13,006 bases of DNA. It comes from Clostridiales bacterium (GTDB lineage Bacteria; Bacillota; Clostridia; Oscillospirales; Ruminococcaceae). Of this stretch, positions 6,566 through 13,006 are shown one piece after another. The notes below the pieces were generated by a model. It saw only the letters and a program-made list of their open reading frames with translations. It made no database searches and had not been told where the DNA came from. The position numbers and the translations under genes were made by a program. Numbering within the stretch: the first letter of the stretch is position 1; each line of letters opens with the position of its first letter. The stretch spans positions 1 to 13,006 of the forward strand of contig JAQXIB010000245.1 of NCBI GenBank assembly GCA_029007575.1. Reading direction: 5' to 3'.

Positions 6566-8407
6566 ATGAAAAAAGGAGAAATATCTGTTAAAGCGGAAAA
6601 TATTTTACCGGTCATTAAAAAATGGCTATACTCCGATAAGGATATTTTTTTAAGAGAAGTAGTATCCAACGCAAGCGATGCGATATTCAAATTTGAGAGA
6701 TTAGTCGGAATCGGCAAAGCGGAAAAAGCAGAAAATGAAGAATACCAAATCACCGTATCCTTCAACAAAGAAAAAAAGACGTTGACTATTGCAGACAACG
6801 GTATCGGTATGACTGAGGAGGAAGTCATCAATTATATCGCGCAGGTGGCTTTTTCGGGAGCCGTTGATTTCTTGGAAAAATATAAAGACGTAACCGATGC
6901 GGACGGTATTATCGGTCATTTCGGATTAGGCTTTTACTCTGTCTTTATGGTAGCGGACTCGGTAGAAATAGACACCCTATCCTATCAGCCGGATGCTGCT
7001 CCGGTGAAATGGATCTGCGACGGCAGTTCCTCCTATGAGATCGGCGTCGGGGAACGAACAACACGCGGTACTACCATAACCCTCCATATCGGAGAAGAAG
7101 GGATGGAATTCCTGAATGAGTACCGCTTGCAAGAAACATTAAAGAAATACTGTTCCTTTATCGCGTATAACATCATTCTGATCGATGAGAACAAAGAGAA
7201 AAAAGAAGAGGAAGAACCGGAAAAGCCGCTGAACGATACTCATCCGATCTGGCTGAAAAATCCGAAAGACTGCACCGATGAGGAATACAAACAATTTTAT
7301 AAAGATGTTTTTCACGACTACAATGACCCGCTTTTTTGGATTCATCTGAATGTTGATGCTCCGTTCCAATTAAAAGCAGTCATCTATTTCCCGAAGTTGC
7401 GTGATAACATTGACTTGATGGAGTACGGTGAGATCAAGCTGTATTACAACCAGGTATTCGTAGCGGATAACATTAAAGAGATCCTGCCGGAATTTTTAAT
7501 GGTTCTGCGCGGCGTCGTGGATTGCCCCGATATTCCGATCAACGTTTCCAGAAGCTTTTTGCAAAATGACGGTTCGGTTGCGAAAATATCCAACTTGATT
7601 GCCAGAAAAGTATCGGATAAACTGCATTCTATTTTCACCGACGATCGAGAGCAGTACAACAAATATTGGGATGATATTCAACTGCTGATGAAATACGGAT
7701 GTATCCGCGACAGCAAGTTCTTTGATCGAATGAAAGACGCCGTCCTATTCAAAACGGTAGACGGAGAATACTTGACCTTGGCGGAATACTTTGACAAACG
7801 GGAAGATAAAGAAAACAAGGTTGTATACTATACCGATAATAAAGCACAGCAAGCCGCAAACATTGAGCTGTTTAAAAGCAACGGCTTAGAGGTGGTAGAA
7901 TGCAGCCATCCAATCGATCCTCGTTTTACGATGGAATTTGAGATGAAAGAAGAAGGAGTTAAATTTTGCTGTGTGACCGCGGAACTGCCGGACACCTTAA
8001 CCAGCGGGCAATCGGTAAATGAAGAAGACATGACCGCTTTAACCGAATTGTTCCGTTCTGCGCTCGGAAAGGAAAATCTTGTGGTAAAAGGCGAATACTT
8101 CAAGGAAGAAAAAACGCCCGCTGTTTTAACACAATCCGAACAAACCAAGCGCTATCAAAATATCAGCCGCAGCTTCGGCGGTATGACAATGGATTTTCCG
8201 GAAGAATACGAGATTATCCTGAATTTAAGCAATCCGCTGATCTGCAAAATGTTATCCATGAAACAGGAAGAGGATAAAAAGGACAAGCTGGCTATGCTTT
8301 GCCAGCAGATTTATGATATTTCCTTGATGTCTCACCGCGAACTCAAAAAAGAAGAAAAAGAACAATTTATCGAACGAAACTATAAGCTGTTCGAATCTGT
8401 GCTTTAA
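6566..8407 (+). CDS. htpG: Molecular chaperone HtpG (Hsp90)
   Basis: This complete 613-residue cytosolic ATP-dependent chaperone is close to the normal bacterial HtpG length. The N-terminal GHKL ATPase domain (about 1-210) shows LREVVSNASDA with catalytic Glu31 and Asn35, the nucleotide-binding DNGIGM (77-82) and the lid glycines GHFGLG (117-122). After a charged linker (KEKKEEEEPEK), the middle domain carries INVSRSFLQND with the ATP-contacting Arg329, and a C-terminal dimerisation domain closes the protein. An in-frame ATG at 6560 is only 3 nt from the AAAAGGGG ribosome site. ATG 6566 has 9-nt spacing and gives the MKKGEISV N-terminus typical of clostridial forms, so I prefer it. The gene is monocistronic: it has its own promoter, a structured 5' leader and a strong hairpin after the stop. 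No other heat-shock gene is nearby. Confidence 0.97.
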   Translation: MKKGEISVKAENILPVIKKWLYSDKDIFLREVVSNASDAIFKFERLVGIGKAEKAENEEYQITVSFNKEKKTLTIADNGIGMTEEEVINYIAQVAFSGAVDFLEKYKDVTDADGIIGHFGLGFYSVFMVADSVEIDTLSYQPDAAPVKWICDGSSSYEIGVGERTTRGTTITLHIGEEGMEFLNEYRLQETLKKYCSFIAYNIILIDENKEKKEEEEPEKPLNDTHPIWLKNPKDCTDEEYKQFYKDVFHDYNDPLFWIHLNVDAPFQLKAVIYFPKLRDNIDLMEYGEIKLYYNQVFVADNIKEILPEFLMVLRGVVDCPDIPINVSRSFLQNDGSVAKISNLIARKVSDKLHSIFTDDREQYNKYWDDIQLLMKYGCIRDSKFFDRMKDAVLFKTVDGEYLTLAEYFDKREDKENKVVYYTDNKAQQAANIELFKSNGLEVVECSHPIDPRFTMEFEMKEEGVKFCCVTAELPDTLTSGQSVNEEDMTALTELFRSALGKENLVVKGEYFKEEKTPAVLTQSEQTKRYQNISRSFGGMTMDFPEEYEIILNLSNPLICKMLSMKQEEDKKDKLAMLCQQIYDISLMSHRELKKEEKEQFIERNYKLFESVL

Positions 8408-8412
8408 ACAAA

Positions 8413-8452
8413 CAAACAGGGGAAAATGCCGCTCGGCATTTTCCCCTGTTTG
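8413..8452. terminator. Bidirectional hairpin between htpG and the convergent lipoprotein gene
   Basis: Two perfect 19-bp arms (8413-8431 and 8434-8452, CAAACAGGGG...) surround a 2-nt centre, giving a long GC-rich stem between two convergent stop codons. It starts 6 nt after the htpG stop and lies 18 nt from the lipoprotein stop. T-runs are short on both sides. The placement supports a shared terminator. Confidence 0.8.
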
Positions 8453-8470
8453 CTTGCAAAACCATGATCT

Positions 8471-8941
8471 TTATTTTAGCAATGCGTCAATTTCGGATTC
8501 CACTTTGTCTTTATCCGCCGCTACACAGAAAAACAGATAATTGCCTTCCTTGCGAACAACGGCTTTTTCCAGTCTGCTGACTTCCAAAGGCGCATAATCT
8601 GCGTAGATGTCTTTCTGCTCCTGGATTCGATTGTTCACAATGGTTTCCAAACGAGATGCCGCTGCTGCGTCCTTTGCCTCGAAGACCGCAATTTCCTCCG
8701 CCGTTGCCGTCGTACTGGTGTAAACTTTGGACTTGACGATATCATCGCTTTGAACATCCGAATAAATAGAGGAAAGCATCGAAGCATCCAACGGTTCCAT
8801 CGTGTCCTCAAACGTGATGTTATGATACAACGTGTCTGCCGCCGCTTCTACATCCACCGTTGCGCTCTGTCCGCAAGATGTAGCAGTTACCGCAATCAAC
8901 GCCGACAATAAAATACCGCTCACTATTTTCTTAAATTTCAT
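8471..8941 (-). CDS. DUF4358-type lipoprotein
   Basis: This 156-residue exported lipoprotein has the N-terminus MKFKKIVSGILLSALIAV, ending in ATSC with lipidated Cys23. The lipobox is slightly weak. The mature part (about 24-156) is acidic and resembles the DUF4358 family of clostridial envelope lipoproteins: it has a segment rich in alternating charged and small residues, EIAVFEAKDAAAA, followed by the helix RLETIVNNRIQEQKDIYADYAP and a strand GNYLFFCVA near the end. The family's biochemical role is not established. The frame is open to 8962, but the extra residues MKGMAVY would spoil the signal peptide. The AAAGGA site lies 12 nt before ATG 8941, a little long. It is the second gene after the SGNH hydrolase (77-bp gap, no clear terminator), a pairing I associate with this family in clostridia; the two may work together outside the membrane. 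Confidence 0.85.
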   Translation of the reverse strand: MKFKKIVSGILLSALIAVTATSCGQSATVDVEAAADTLYHNITFEDTMEPLDASMLSSIYSDVQSDDIVKSKVYTSTTATAEEIAVFEAKDAAAASRLETIVNNRIQEQKDIYADYAPLEVSRLEKAVVRKEGNYLFFCVAADKDKVESEIDALLK

Positions 8942-9018
8942 ATATACTGCCATTCCTTTCATCTGCTTTTATTATTGATAAGCTGCCGAGCGCAGCCTAT
9001 ACGCAATCAAAATGATAC

Positions 9019-10002
9019 CTATTGCACCGTATGCGTTTTTAAAAAGTCAAGCCATTTGACACAATACGGCTTTTGAAAATGATATCCGTCTGCTTTAGAA
9101 ACAGCTTCATCCAAAGCCCATCCATCTTTCCCTGCCACTGCAGAAGCCGGATCGATATAATAAACTTTTTTATCAACTGCAACCGTTTTCAACATTTCAT
9201 TATATTTCTCAATCTTTTCCATTCTCAGATACGAGTGGTGGGTTTCTGCGTATTTTCCGATCGGCATCACTGCTTGCAGATAGATTTGAACATCCGTCTG
9301 AGATGCTCTAATCTGGTCGATCATCGTGTGATATTTTGCCTTCGAAGTATTATAATTCGGCCACGAGATTTCATTCAAGCCCAACATGATATAAACCTTT
9401 TTATACTTGTCTTTATTCGCCGCCATATCCTGCATGACCGTTATATTTTTACCGGAGATCAATTTCGTATCCTCTAATATTTTTGACGTTGTTGCGCTTC
9501 GGTATGCATAATTTTTGACATTGCTGAGCGCAGTGTAATTGATCAGCCCGACCGCGCGGGAATCACCGATAATGGCAGCATCGTTGAAGTAAGTATTGTC
9601 TACCGGTTTGGAAGGATCCACCGGCTTGGAAAAATCAAAGCTGGTCTTGAGATAATTGGTACCGGCCCATACGGCATCGGAACTGATTTCTTCAGTCTGC
9701 ACTGCCTGTGAGGATACCGGGCTTTCGCTGGAAACCGGAATCGAGGAAGCAGGCGCAGAAGATACAGGCTTCGATGACGCCGGAGCCGTCGAACTGATTT
9801 CTTCCTGCGATGACTCCGAAACAGAGGATATCTGAGAAGATGCCGAAGCGTATAGCTTGTTATGCTGCTCCGTCTGGTTCATCACCGCTGCTGCTACGAT
9901 CACACTTAACGAAACAAGTGCCGCAATCCCCGCTAAAATAATCATATGTGAATTTCTTTTATTTATTTTTTTTCGCTGCATTCGGTAATACGTATCTTTC
10001 AT
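9019..10002 (-). CDS. Membrane-anchored SGNH/GDSL-family hydrolase
   Basis: This 327-residue protein has a basic N-terminus and one membrane segment at about 19-41 (MIILAGIAALVSLSVIV). A Ser/Pro/Ala-rich extracellular linker (about 52-108) follows, then an SGNH hydrolase domain (about 138-325). Block I is IIGDSRAVG with nucleophile Ser148, block III is LGLNE with Asn210, and block V is DGYHF with Asp305 and His308. These fit an esterase or O-acyl-transfer enzyme acting on the cell surface, perhaps on wall polymers; the substrate is unknown. The block II glycine is not obvious: the equivalent stretch reads NYAYRSATTS. A good ribosome site (GGAAAGGA, 10 nt from ATG) supports the start. It leads a two-gene unit with the DUF4358-type lipoprotein, driven by a promoter about 140 nt upstream. 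Confidence 0.9.
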   Translation of the reverse strand: MKDTYYRMQRKKINKRNSHMIILAGIAALVSLSVIVAAAVMNQTEQHNKLYASASSQISSVSESSQEEISSTAPASSKPVSSAPASSIPVSSESPVSSQAVQTEEISSDAVWAGTNYLKTSFDFSKPVDPSKPVDNTYFNDAAIIGDSRAVGLINYTALSNVKNYAYRSATTSKILEDTKLISGKNITVMQDMAANKDKYKKVYIMLGLNEISWPNYNTSKAKYHTMIDQIRASQTDVQIYLQAVMPIGKYAETHHSYLRMEKIEKYNEMLKTVAVDKKVYYIDPASAVAGKDGWALDEAVSKADGYHFQKPYCVKWLDFLKTHTVQ

Positions 10003-10118
10003 TTTGGGAAAATCCTTTCCAATCGGCTATATATCACTGTAAAATGACGAAAAGTCGAATGAATATCTATCAAATAAGTGGATCATTTCGATTTTACCTA
10101 ATATAATATAAAAGTATC

Positions 10119-10131
10119 GGCGCTCCGCGCC
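10119..10131 (-). other. Short GC-rich hairpin in the SGNH leader
   Basis: GGCGC-TCC-GCGCC is a perfect 5-bp inverted repeat in otherwise A/T-rich DNA. It lies about 12-24 nt into the predicted leader of the SGNH transcript. It is small but stands out in composition. Its function is unknown. Confidence 0.4.
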
Positions 10132-10149
10132 ACATCTGCTCTGCTTTTT

Positions 10150-10178
10150 ATTATAACCCTTTCCTCGAATTATCTCAA
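10150..10178 (-). promoter_or_regulatory. Promoter of the SGNH hydrolase-lipoprotein unit
   Basis: On the minus strand a -35 box TTGAGA (10178-10173) and a perfect -10 box TATAAT (10155-10150) are 17 bp apart. The predicted start near 10143 gives a leader of about 140 nt before ATG 10002. Between this promoter and the next one (10179-10278) the DNA is A/T-rich and shows nothing else I can name. Confidence 0.75.
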
Positions 10179-10278
10179 CTACTTTTTCCGTTTTTCCTAA
10201 AAATTTATATTTTGTTCTTATCTTTTTACAAAGCCGCCAAACCCAAGAAAAAGTATTTCTAAATTACCGGAAAATACC

Positions 10279-10307
10279 TTGATTTTTAGCAAAAGAATTG
10301 GTACAAT
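10279..10307 (+). promoter_or_regulatory. Promoter of the 42-residue membrane-peptide gene
   Basis: A -35 box TTGATT (10279-10284) and a -10 box TACAAT (10302-10307) are 17 bp apart, with TGG before the -10 box as an extended -10 element. The predicted start near 10314 excludes the upstream ATG at 10298 from the transcript. Confidence 0.75.
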
Positions 10308-10354
10308 ATATAAAAGAAGAAAATAAAATGTCATATAGAAAGGAACGGTTAATC

Positions 10355-10483
10355 ATGAAACTTTTTTGTAAGATTTTTGCATCTATTCTTGCTGCGCTGT
10401 GTGTCTTTAAGGGGCTTCAATTGCTGATAGACTTTCTGTATGATAAATATGGAAAAAGATACATTCAATCAGAAGAATTTTAA
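10355..10483 (+). CDS. Small single-pass membrane protein, function unknown
   Basis: This 42-residue peptide, MKLFCKIFASILAALCVFKG..., is basic and hydrophobic over about residues 4-30 and ends in a charged tail (YDKYGKRYIQSEEF). It is probably a single-pass membrane peptide. The frame is open from 10298, but that ATG lies upstream of the predicted transcription start. ATG 10328 is possible and would add nine residues. ATG 10355 has AAAGGA 10 nt upstream, so I prefer it. Its own promoter and a classic terminator make it a compact stand-alone gene, which supports it being real. I do not recognise a family. No partner gene is evident: it is divergent from the SGNH unit and convergent with rarA. 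Confidence 0.7.
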   Translation: MKLFCKIFASILAALCVFKGLQLLIDFLYDKYGKRYIQSEEF

Positions 10484-10495
10484 TGATCACTGAAG

Positions 10496-10531
10496 CAAAC
10501 GACCGGTTCCAATGATGAACCGGTCGTTTTT
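10496..10531 (+). terminator. Rho-independent terminator after the small membrane-protein gene
   Basis: A perfect 11-bp stem, ACGACCGGTTC and its complement, closes a 7-nt loop and is followed by TTTTT; flanking AAA/TTT can extend the stem. It begins 13-15 nt after the stop codon. Lying between convergent stop codons, it may also stop rarA transcription arriving from the other side. Confidence 0.9.
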
Positions 10532-10549
10532 CTGTCCGCTGATTGCGGA

Positions 10550-11815
10550 TCAATCCTGTTTGATGTTATCCCAATACTTTTTGGCGGCTTGTTCATTTTT
10601 GTTGTCGCCGTATTCGTAATACACACGATCTTTGATGCTGTCGGGCAGATATTGCTGTTTGACATAATGATTCGGGAAAAGATGGGCATATTGGTATTCC
10701 ACCCCCCGTCCCATTTTTGCCGCACCTCCGTAATGGCTGTCCTTTAAATGCTCCGGTATCTCCCCTGCGTTTCCGGCCCGCACATCATTCATCGCCGCGT
10801 CAATCGACATAATCACGCTGTTGGATTTCGGAGCGGTTGCGAGCAGCAGCACTGCCTGTGCCAACGGAAGCCGTGCCTCCGGCAATCCCAATTGCATCGC
10901 ATTATCCACGCAGGCTTTCACAATGGAAACAGCCTGGGGATAAGCCAACCCGATATCCTCGCTCGCAATGACCAGCAATCGGCGGCAGGGCGATATCAAA
11001 TCTCCAGCCTCCAGCAACCGCGCCAGATAATGAAGCCCCGCATCCGGATCGGATCCGCGAATGGATTTTTGAAATGCCGATAAAATATCATAATGTTCAT
11101 CGCCGTCACGATCGTACTTCATCGAGCTTTTCTGAGTCAACTTTCTGGCCAGATCCATGGTGATAATCCGCGTATCTTCCGATGAGCCGAGTGACAGACA
11201 ACAAAGCTCTATCGTGTTTAAAGACTTCCTGACATCCCCGCCGCAGCCTCTTGCAATATGGGAAAGAACGCCGTCCTCCGGAACAAACTGACAGCAGTAT
11301 TCTTTGCCCAAAATATCCAAACTCCGCACCAACGCTTTTTCCACTTCGGCAGGCTCCACCGGTTTAAACTCCACTACGGTGCATCGACTCAATATTGCAT
11401 TATAAATATAAAAATACGGATTTTCGGTAGTCGAAGCAATCAGTGTGATCTGACCGTTTTCAATGTATTCCAGCAAAGATTGCTGCTGCTTTTTGTTTAA
11501 ATACTGTATCTCATCCAAATACAATAAGATACCGTTATACCCGAACATTGTATCAATTTCCTTGACAATATCTTTGATGTCACTAATAGAAGCATTGGTA
11601 CCGTTGAGCTTGTGCAGGCGCTTATTGGTCGAAGCCGCAATAATACGTGCCACTGTGGTCTTTCCCACACCGGACGGACCGTAAAAGATCAAATTCGGGA
11701 TATGGCCGGACTGAATGATATTCGAAAGGAACTGTCCTTCTCCGATAATATGTTTTTGCCCGACCACATCCTCCAGCGCAGAAGGACGAATACGATCTGC
11801 CAATGGTGTTGCCAT
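10550..11815 (-). CDS. rarA: Replication-associated recombination protein A (AAA+ ATPase)
   Basis: This complete 421-residue RarA/MgsA protein belongs to the conserved family related to clamp-loader and Holliday-junction helicase subunits. RarA acts at stalled replication forks and interacts with single-strand-binding protein in other bacteria. Visible features: N-terminal PLADRIRPSALEDVVGQKH; Walker A GPSGVGKT (46-53); Walker B LLYLDEI with Asp101 and Glu102; sensor-1 segment LIASTTEN (125-132); likely arginine finger Arg144 in LSRCTVVEF. The tetramerisation and C-terminal RarA domains follow, including EYQYAHLFPNHYVKQQYLPD near the end. Length and motif order are normal. A strong ribosome site (GGGAGG, 7-8 nt from ATG) fixes the start. 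It lies downstream of glyA on the same strand, with a hairpin between. The alternative name mgsA refers to the same family. Confidence 0.95.
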   Translation of the reverse strand: MATPLADRIRPSALEDVVGQKHIIGEGQFLSNIIQSGHIPNLIFYGPSGVGKTTVARIIAASTNKRLHKLNGTNASISDIKDIVKEIDTMFGYNGILLYLDEIQYLNKKQQQSLLEYIENGQITLIASTTENPYFYIYNAILSRCTVVEFKPVEPAEVEKALVRSLDILGKEYCCQFVPEDGVLSHIARGCGGDVRKSLNTIELCCLSLGSSEDTRIITMDLARKLTQKSSMKYDRDGDEHYDILSAFQKSIRGSDPDAGLHYLARLLEAGDLISPCRRLLVIASEDIGLAYPQAVSIVKACVDNAMQLGLPEARLPLAQAVLLLATAPKSNSVIMSIDAAMNDVRAGNAGEIPEHLKDSHYGGAAKMGRGVEYQYAHLFPNHYVKQQYLPDSIKDRVYYEYGDNKNEQAAKKYWDNIKQD

Positions 11816-11847
11816 AGTTATGCCTCCCTTCGATAGCTGATATGATA

Positions 11848-11880
11848 AATATTGCCGCCGCGGACAGCGGCGGCAATATT
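11848..11880 (-). terminator. Strong hairpin between glyA and rarA
   Basis: AATATTGCCGCCGC and its perfect complement form a 14-bp, very GC-rich stem with a 5-nt loop, 10 nt after the glyA stop. On the minus strand TATCATATC follows rather than a clean T-run. It probably terminates glyA mRNA at least partly. Only 32 bp lie between it and the rarA start. Confidence 0.7.
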
Positions 11881-11890
11881 GGCATGTTAC

Positions 11891-13006
11891 TTATTCATAC
11901 AAAGGATATTTCTTACAAAGTTCTTCTACGCCGGCACGAATGGTATCACATGAATTTTCAAAATCGGTAGCGGTCAAATAGATGAACTCAGCAATTTTTT
12001 CCATATCGGCTGGCTGCAGACCTCTGCTGGTTACTGCCGGTGTTCCGATACGTACGCCGCTGGTAACAAACGGACTCTGCGGATCATTCGGTATTGCGTT
12101 CTTGTTTGCCGTAATATAAACCTCATCCAGCCGTTTTTCCAACTCTTTGCCGGTTAAATCAAAGTTTCTGAGATCTACCAACATCAAATGATTATCCGTT
12201 CCGCCGGACACCAACTCAAAGCCACGCTCCATCAAACCTTTCGCCAATGCCTGTGCGTTATCTACAATCGTTTGCTGATACACTTCAAATTCCGGCTTTA
12301 ATGCTTCTCCAAAACAGACAGCCTTCGCTGCAATGGTATGCATTAACGGACCGCCTTGTGTTCCCGGGAAAACCGCCTTATTGATTTTAGCGGCAAGCTC
12401 TGCCTTACACATAATCATGCCGCCGCGAGGACCGCGCAATGTTTTATGAGTAGTAGTAGTAACAATATCTGCATAAGGAACCGGCGATTGATGCAGCCCT
12501 GCAGCAACCAAGCCGGCAATATGAGCCATATCGACCATGAAATAAGCGCCGCACTCTTTTGCAATCTCAGAAAGCTTTTCAAAATCAATTGCACGCGGAT
12601 ATGCACTGGCACCGGCAACAATCATCTTCGGCTTGTTCTCCAACGCCAAAGCACGAACTTTATCATAATCAATGCGATGTGTATGATCATCCACACCATA
12701 CGGGATGAAATTATAATATTTACCGGAAATATTAACCGGCGAGCCATGTGTTAAATGTCCTCCGTGCGCCAGATTCATACCGAGTACAGTATCACCGGGT
12801 TCCAGCAAAGCAAAATAAACCGCTGTATTTGCCTGTGCGCCGGAATGTGGTTGAACATTAACATGCTCTGCTCCAAACAATTCTTTCGCCCGCTCGATGG
12901 CAATATTTTCAACTACATCGACATACTCACAACCGCCATAGTATCTTTTTCCCGGATATCCTTCCGCATATTTGTTGGTCAGGACACTGCCCATAGCAGC
13001 CATTAC
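11891..13006 (-). CDS. glyA: Serine hydroxymethyltransferase (5' end outside window)
   Basis: This is the C-terminal 371-372 codons of a PLP-dependent enzyme that interconverts serine plus tetrahydrofolate with glycine plus 5,10-methylene-tetrahydrofolate, the main source of one-carbon units. Family motifs include YPGKRYYGGCEYVD, NVQPHSGAQAN, the PLP-pocket VDMAHIAGLVAAG, and the PLP-lysine segment TTTTHKTLRGPRGG. Further on come FPGTQGGPLMHTIAAKAV and TSGVRIGTPAVTSRG. The frame stays open to the window edge and the ATG at 13003 lies inside the conserved region (family enzymes have about 410-420 residues). About 40 N-terminal residues are therefore missing and the true start is outside. No frameshift or lost catalytic residue is seen. 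A strong hairpin follows the stop codon. Confidence 0.97.
   Translation of the reverse strand, partial: VMAAMGSVLTNKYAEGYPGKRYYGGCEYVDVVENIAIERAKELFGAEHVNVQPHSGAQANTAVYFALLEPGDTVLGMNLAHGGHLTHGSPVNISGKYYNFIPYGVDDHTHRIDYDKVRALALENKPKMIVAGASAYPRAIDFEKLSEIAKECGAYFMVDMAHIAGLVAAGLHQSPVPYADIVTTTTHKTLRGPRGGMIMCKAELAAKINKAVFPGTQGGPLMHTIAAKAVCFGEALKPEFEVYQQTIVDNAQALAKGLMERGFELVSGGTDNHLMLVDLRNFDLTGKELEKRLDEVYITANKNAIPNDPQSPFVTSGVRIGTPAVTSRGLQPADMEKIAEFIYLTATDFENSCDTIRAGVEELCKKYPLYE

Noticed and set aside
10003..10143. Riboswitch in the 140-nt SGNH leader
   Set aside because: Only one 5-bp hairpin is visible, with no conserved riboswitch core that I recognise and no terminator/antiterminator pair.
12356..12754. 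Plus-strand ORF antisense to glyA
   Set aside because: It overlaps strongly conserved glyA codons and has no independent support.

Overview
The window reads as chromosome of a low-to-moderate-GC, Gram-positive anaerobe, most likely a clostridial (Oscillospiraceae/Ruminococcaceae-like) Firmicute. The signs are purine-rich Shine-Dalgarno sites, TTGACA/TATAAT-type promoters with TG-extended -10 boxes, an LPxTG-type wall-anchored protein, a DUF4358-like lipoprotein beside an SGNH hydrolase, and a very large GGDEF/EAL protein. The taxonomic call is inference; no rRNA or other definitive marker is present. I see no mobile element, tRNA, rRNA or CRISPR array.

Layout, left to right. (1) A LacI/GalR-family repressor gene (27-1013, minus) has a strong promoter and two identical 16-bp operators exactly 100 bp apart, one at the predicted transcription start and one in the leader. 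A ribosome-binding site at the left edge shows that another gene follows it in the operon, outside the window. (2) A hairpin, then a 1172-residue cytoplasmic protein (1337-4855, minus): NTF2/SnoaL-like fold, PAS region, GGDEF, GAF-like region, GGDEF, EAL. All three c-di-GMP domains carry degenerate catalytic motifs, so it looks like a sensor or scaffold rather than an enzyme. (3) A secreted surface protein (5080-6228, minus) has a signal peptide, an unrecognised N-terminal domain, 39 tandem tetrapeptides (mostly SSET) and an LPITG sortase signal. (4) A divergent intergenic region leads to htpG (Hsp90) on the plus strand, whose predicted mRNA starts with a perfect 11-bp stem. (5) Convergent to htpG is a two-gene minus-strand unit: a membrane-anchored SGNH/GDSL hydrolase followed by a DUF4358-type lipoprotein, with a clear promoter and a leader of about 140 nt. 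(6) A separate plus-strand gene for a 42-residue membrane peptide has its own promoter and terminator. (7) rarA (AAA+ ATPase of replication-fork maintenance) and the 5'-truncated glyA (serine hydroxymethyltransferase) lie on the minus strand, separated by a strong hairpin.

Functionally this is a mix of housekeeping genes (htpG, rarA, glyA), cell-envelope genes (LPITG stalk protein, SGNH hydrolase, lipoprotein) and regulators (LacI-family, c-di-GMP-type). Nothing forms an obvious new defence or mobile system. The points most worth following up are the all-degenerate GGDEF/GGDEF/EAL protein, the repeat-stalk surface protein with its 11-bp-period direct repeat over the -35 region, and the paired LacI operators.
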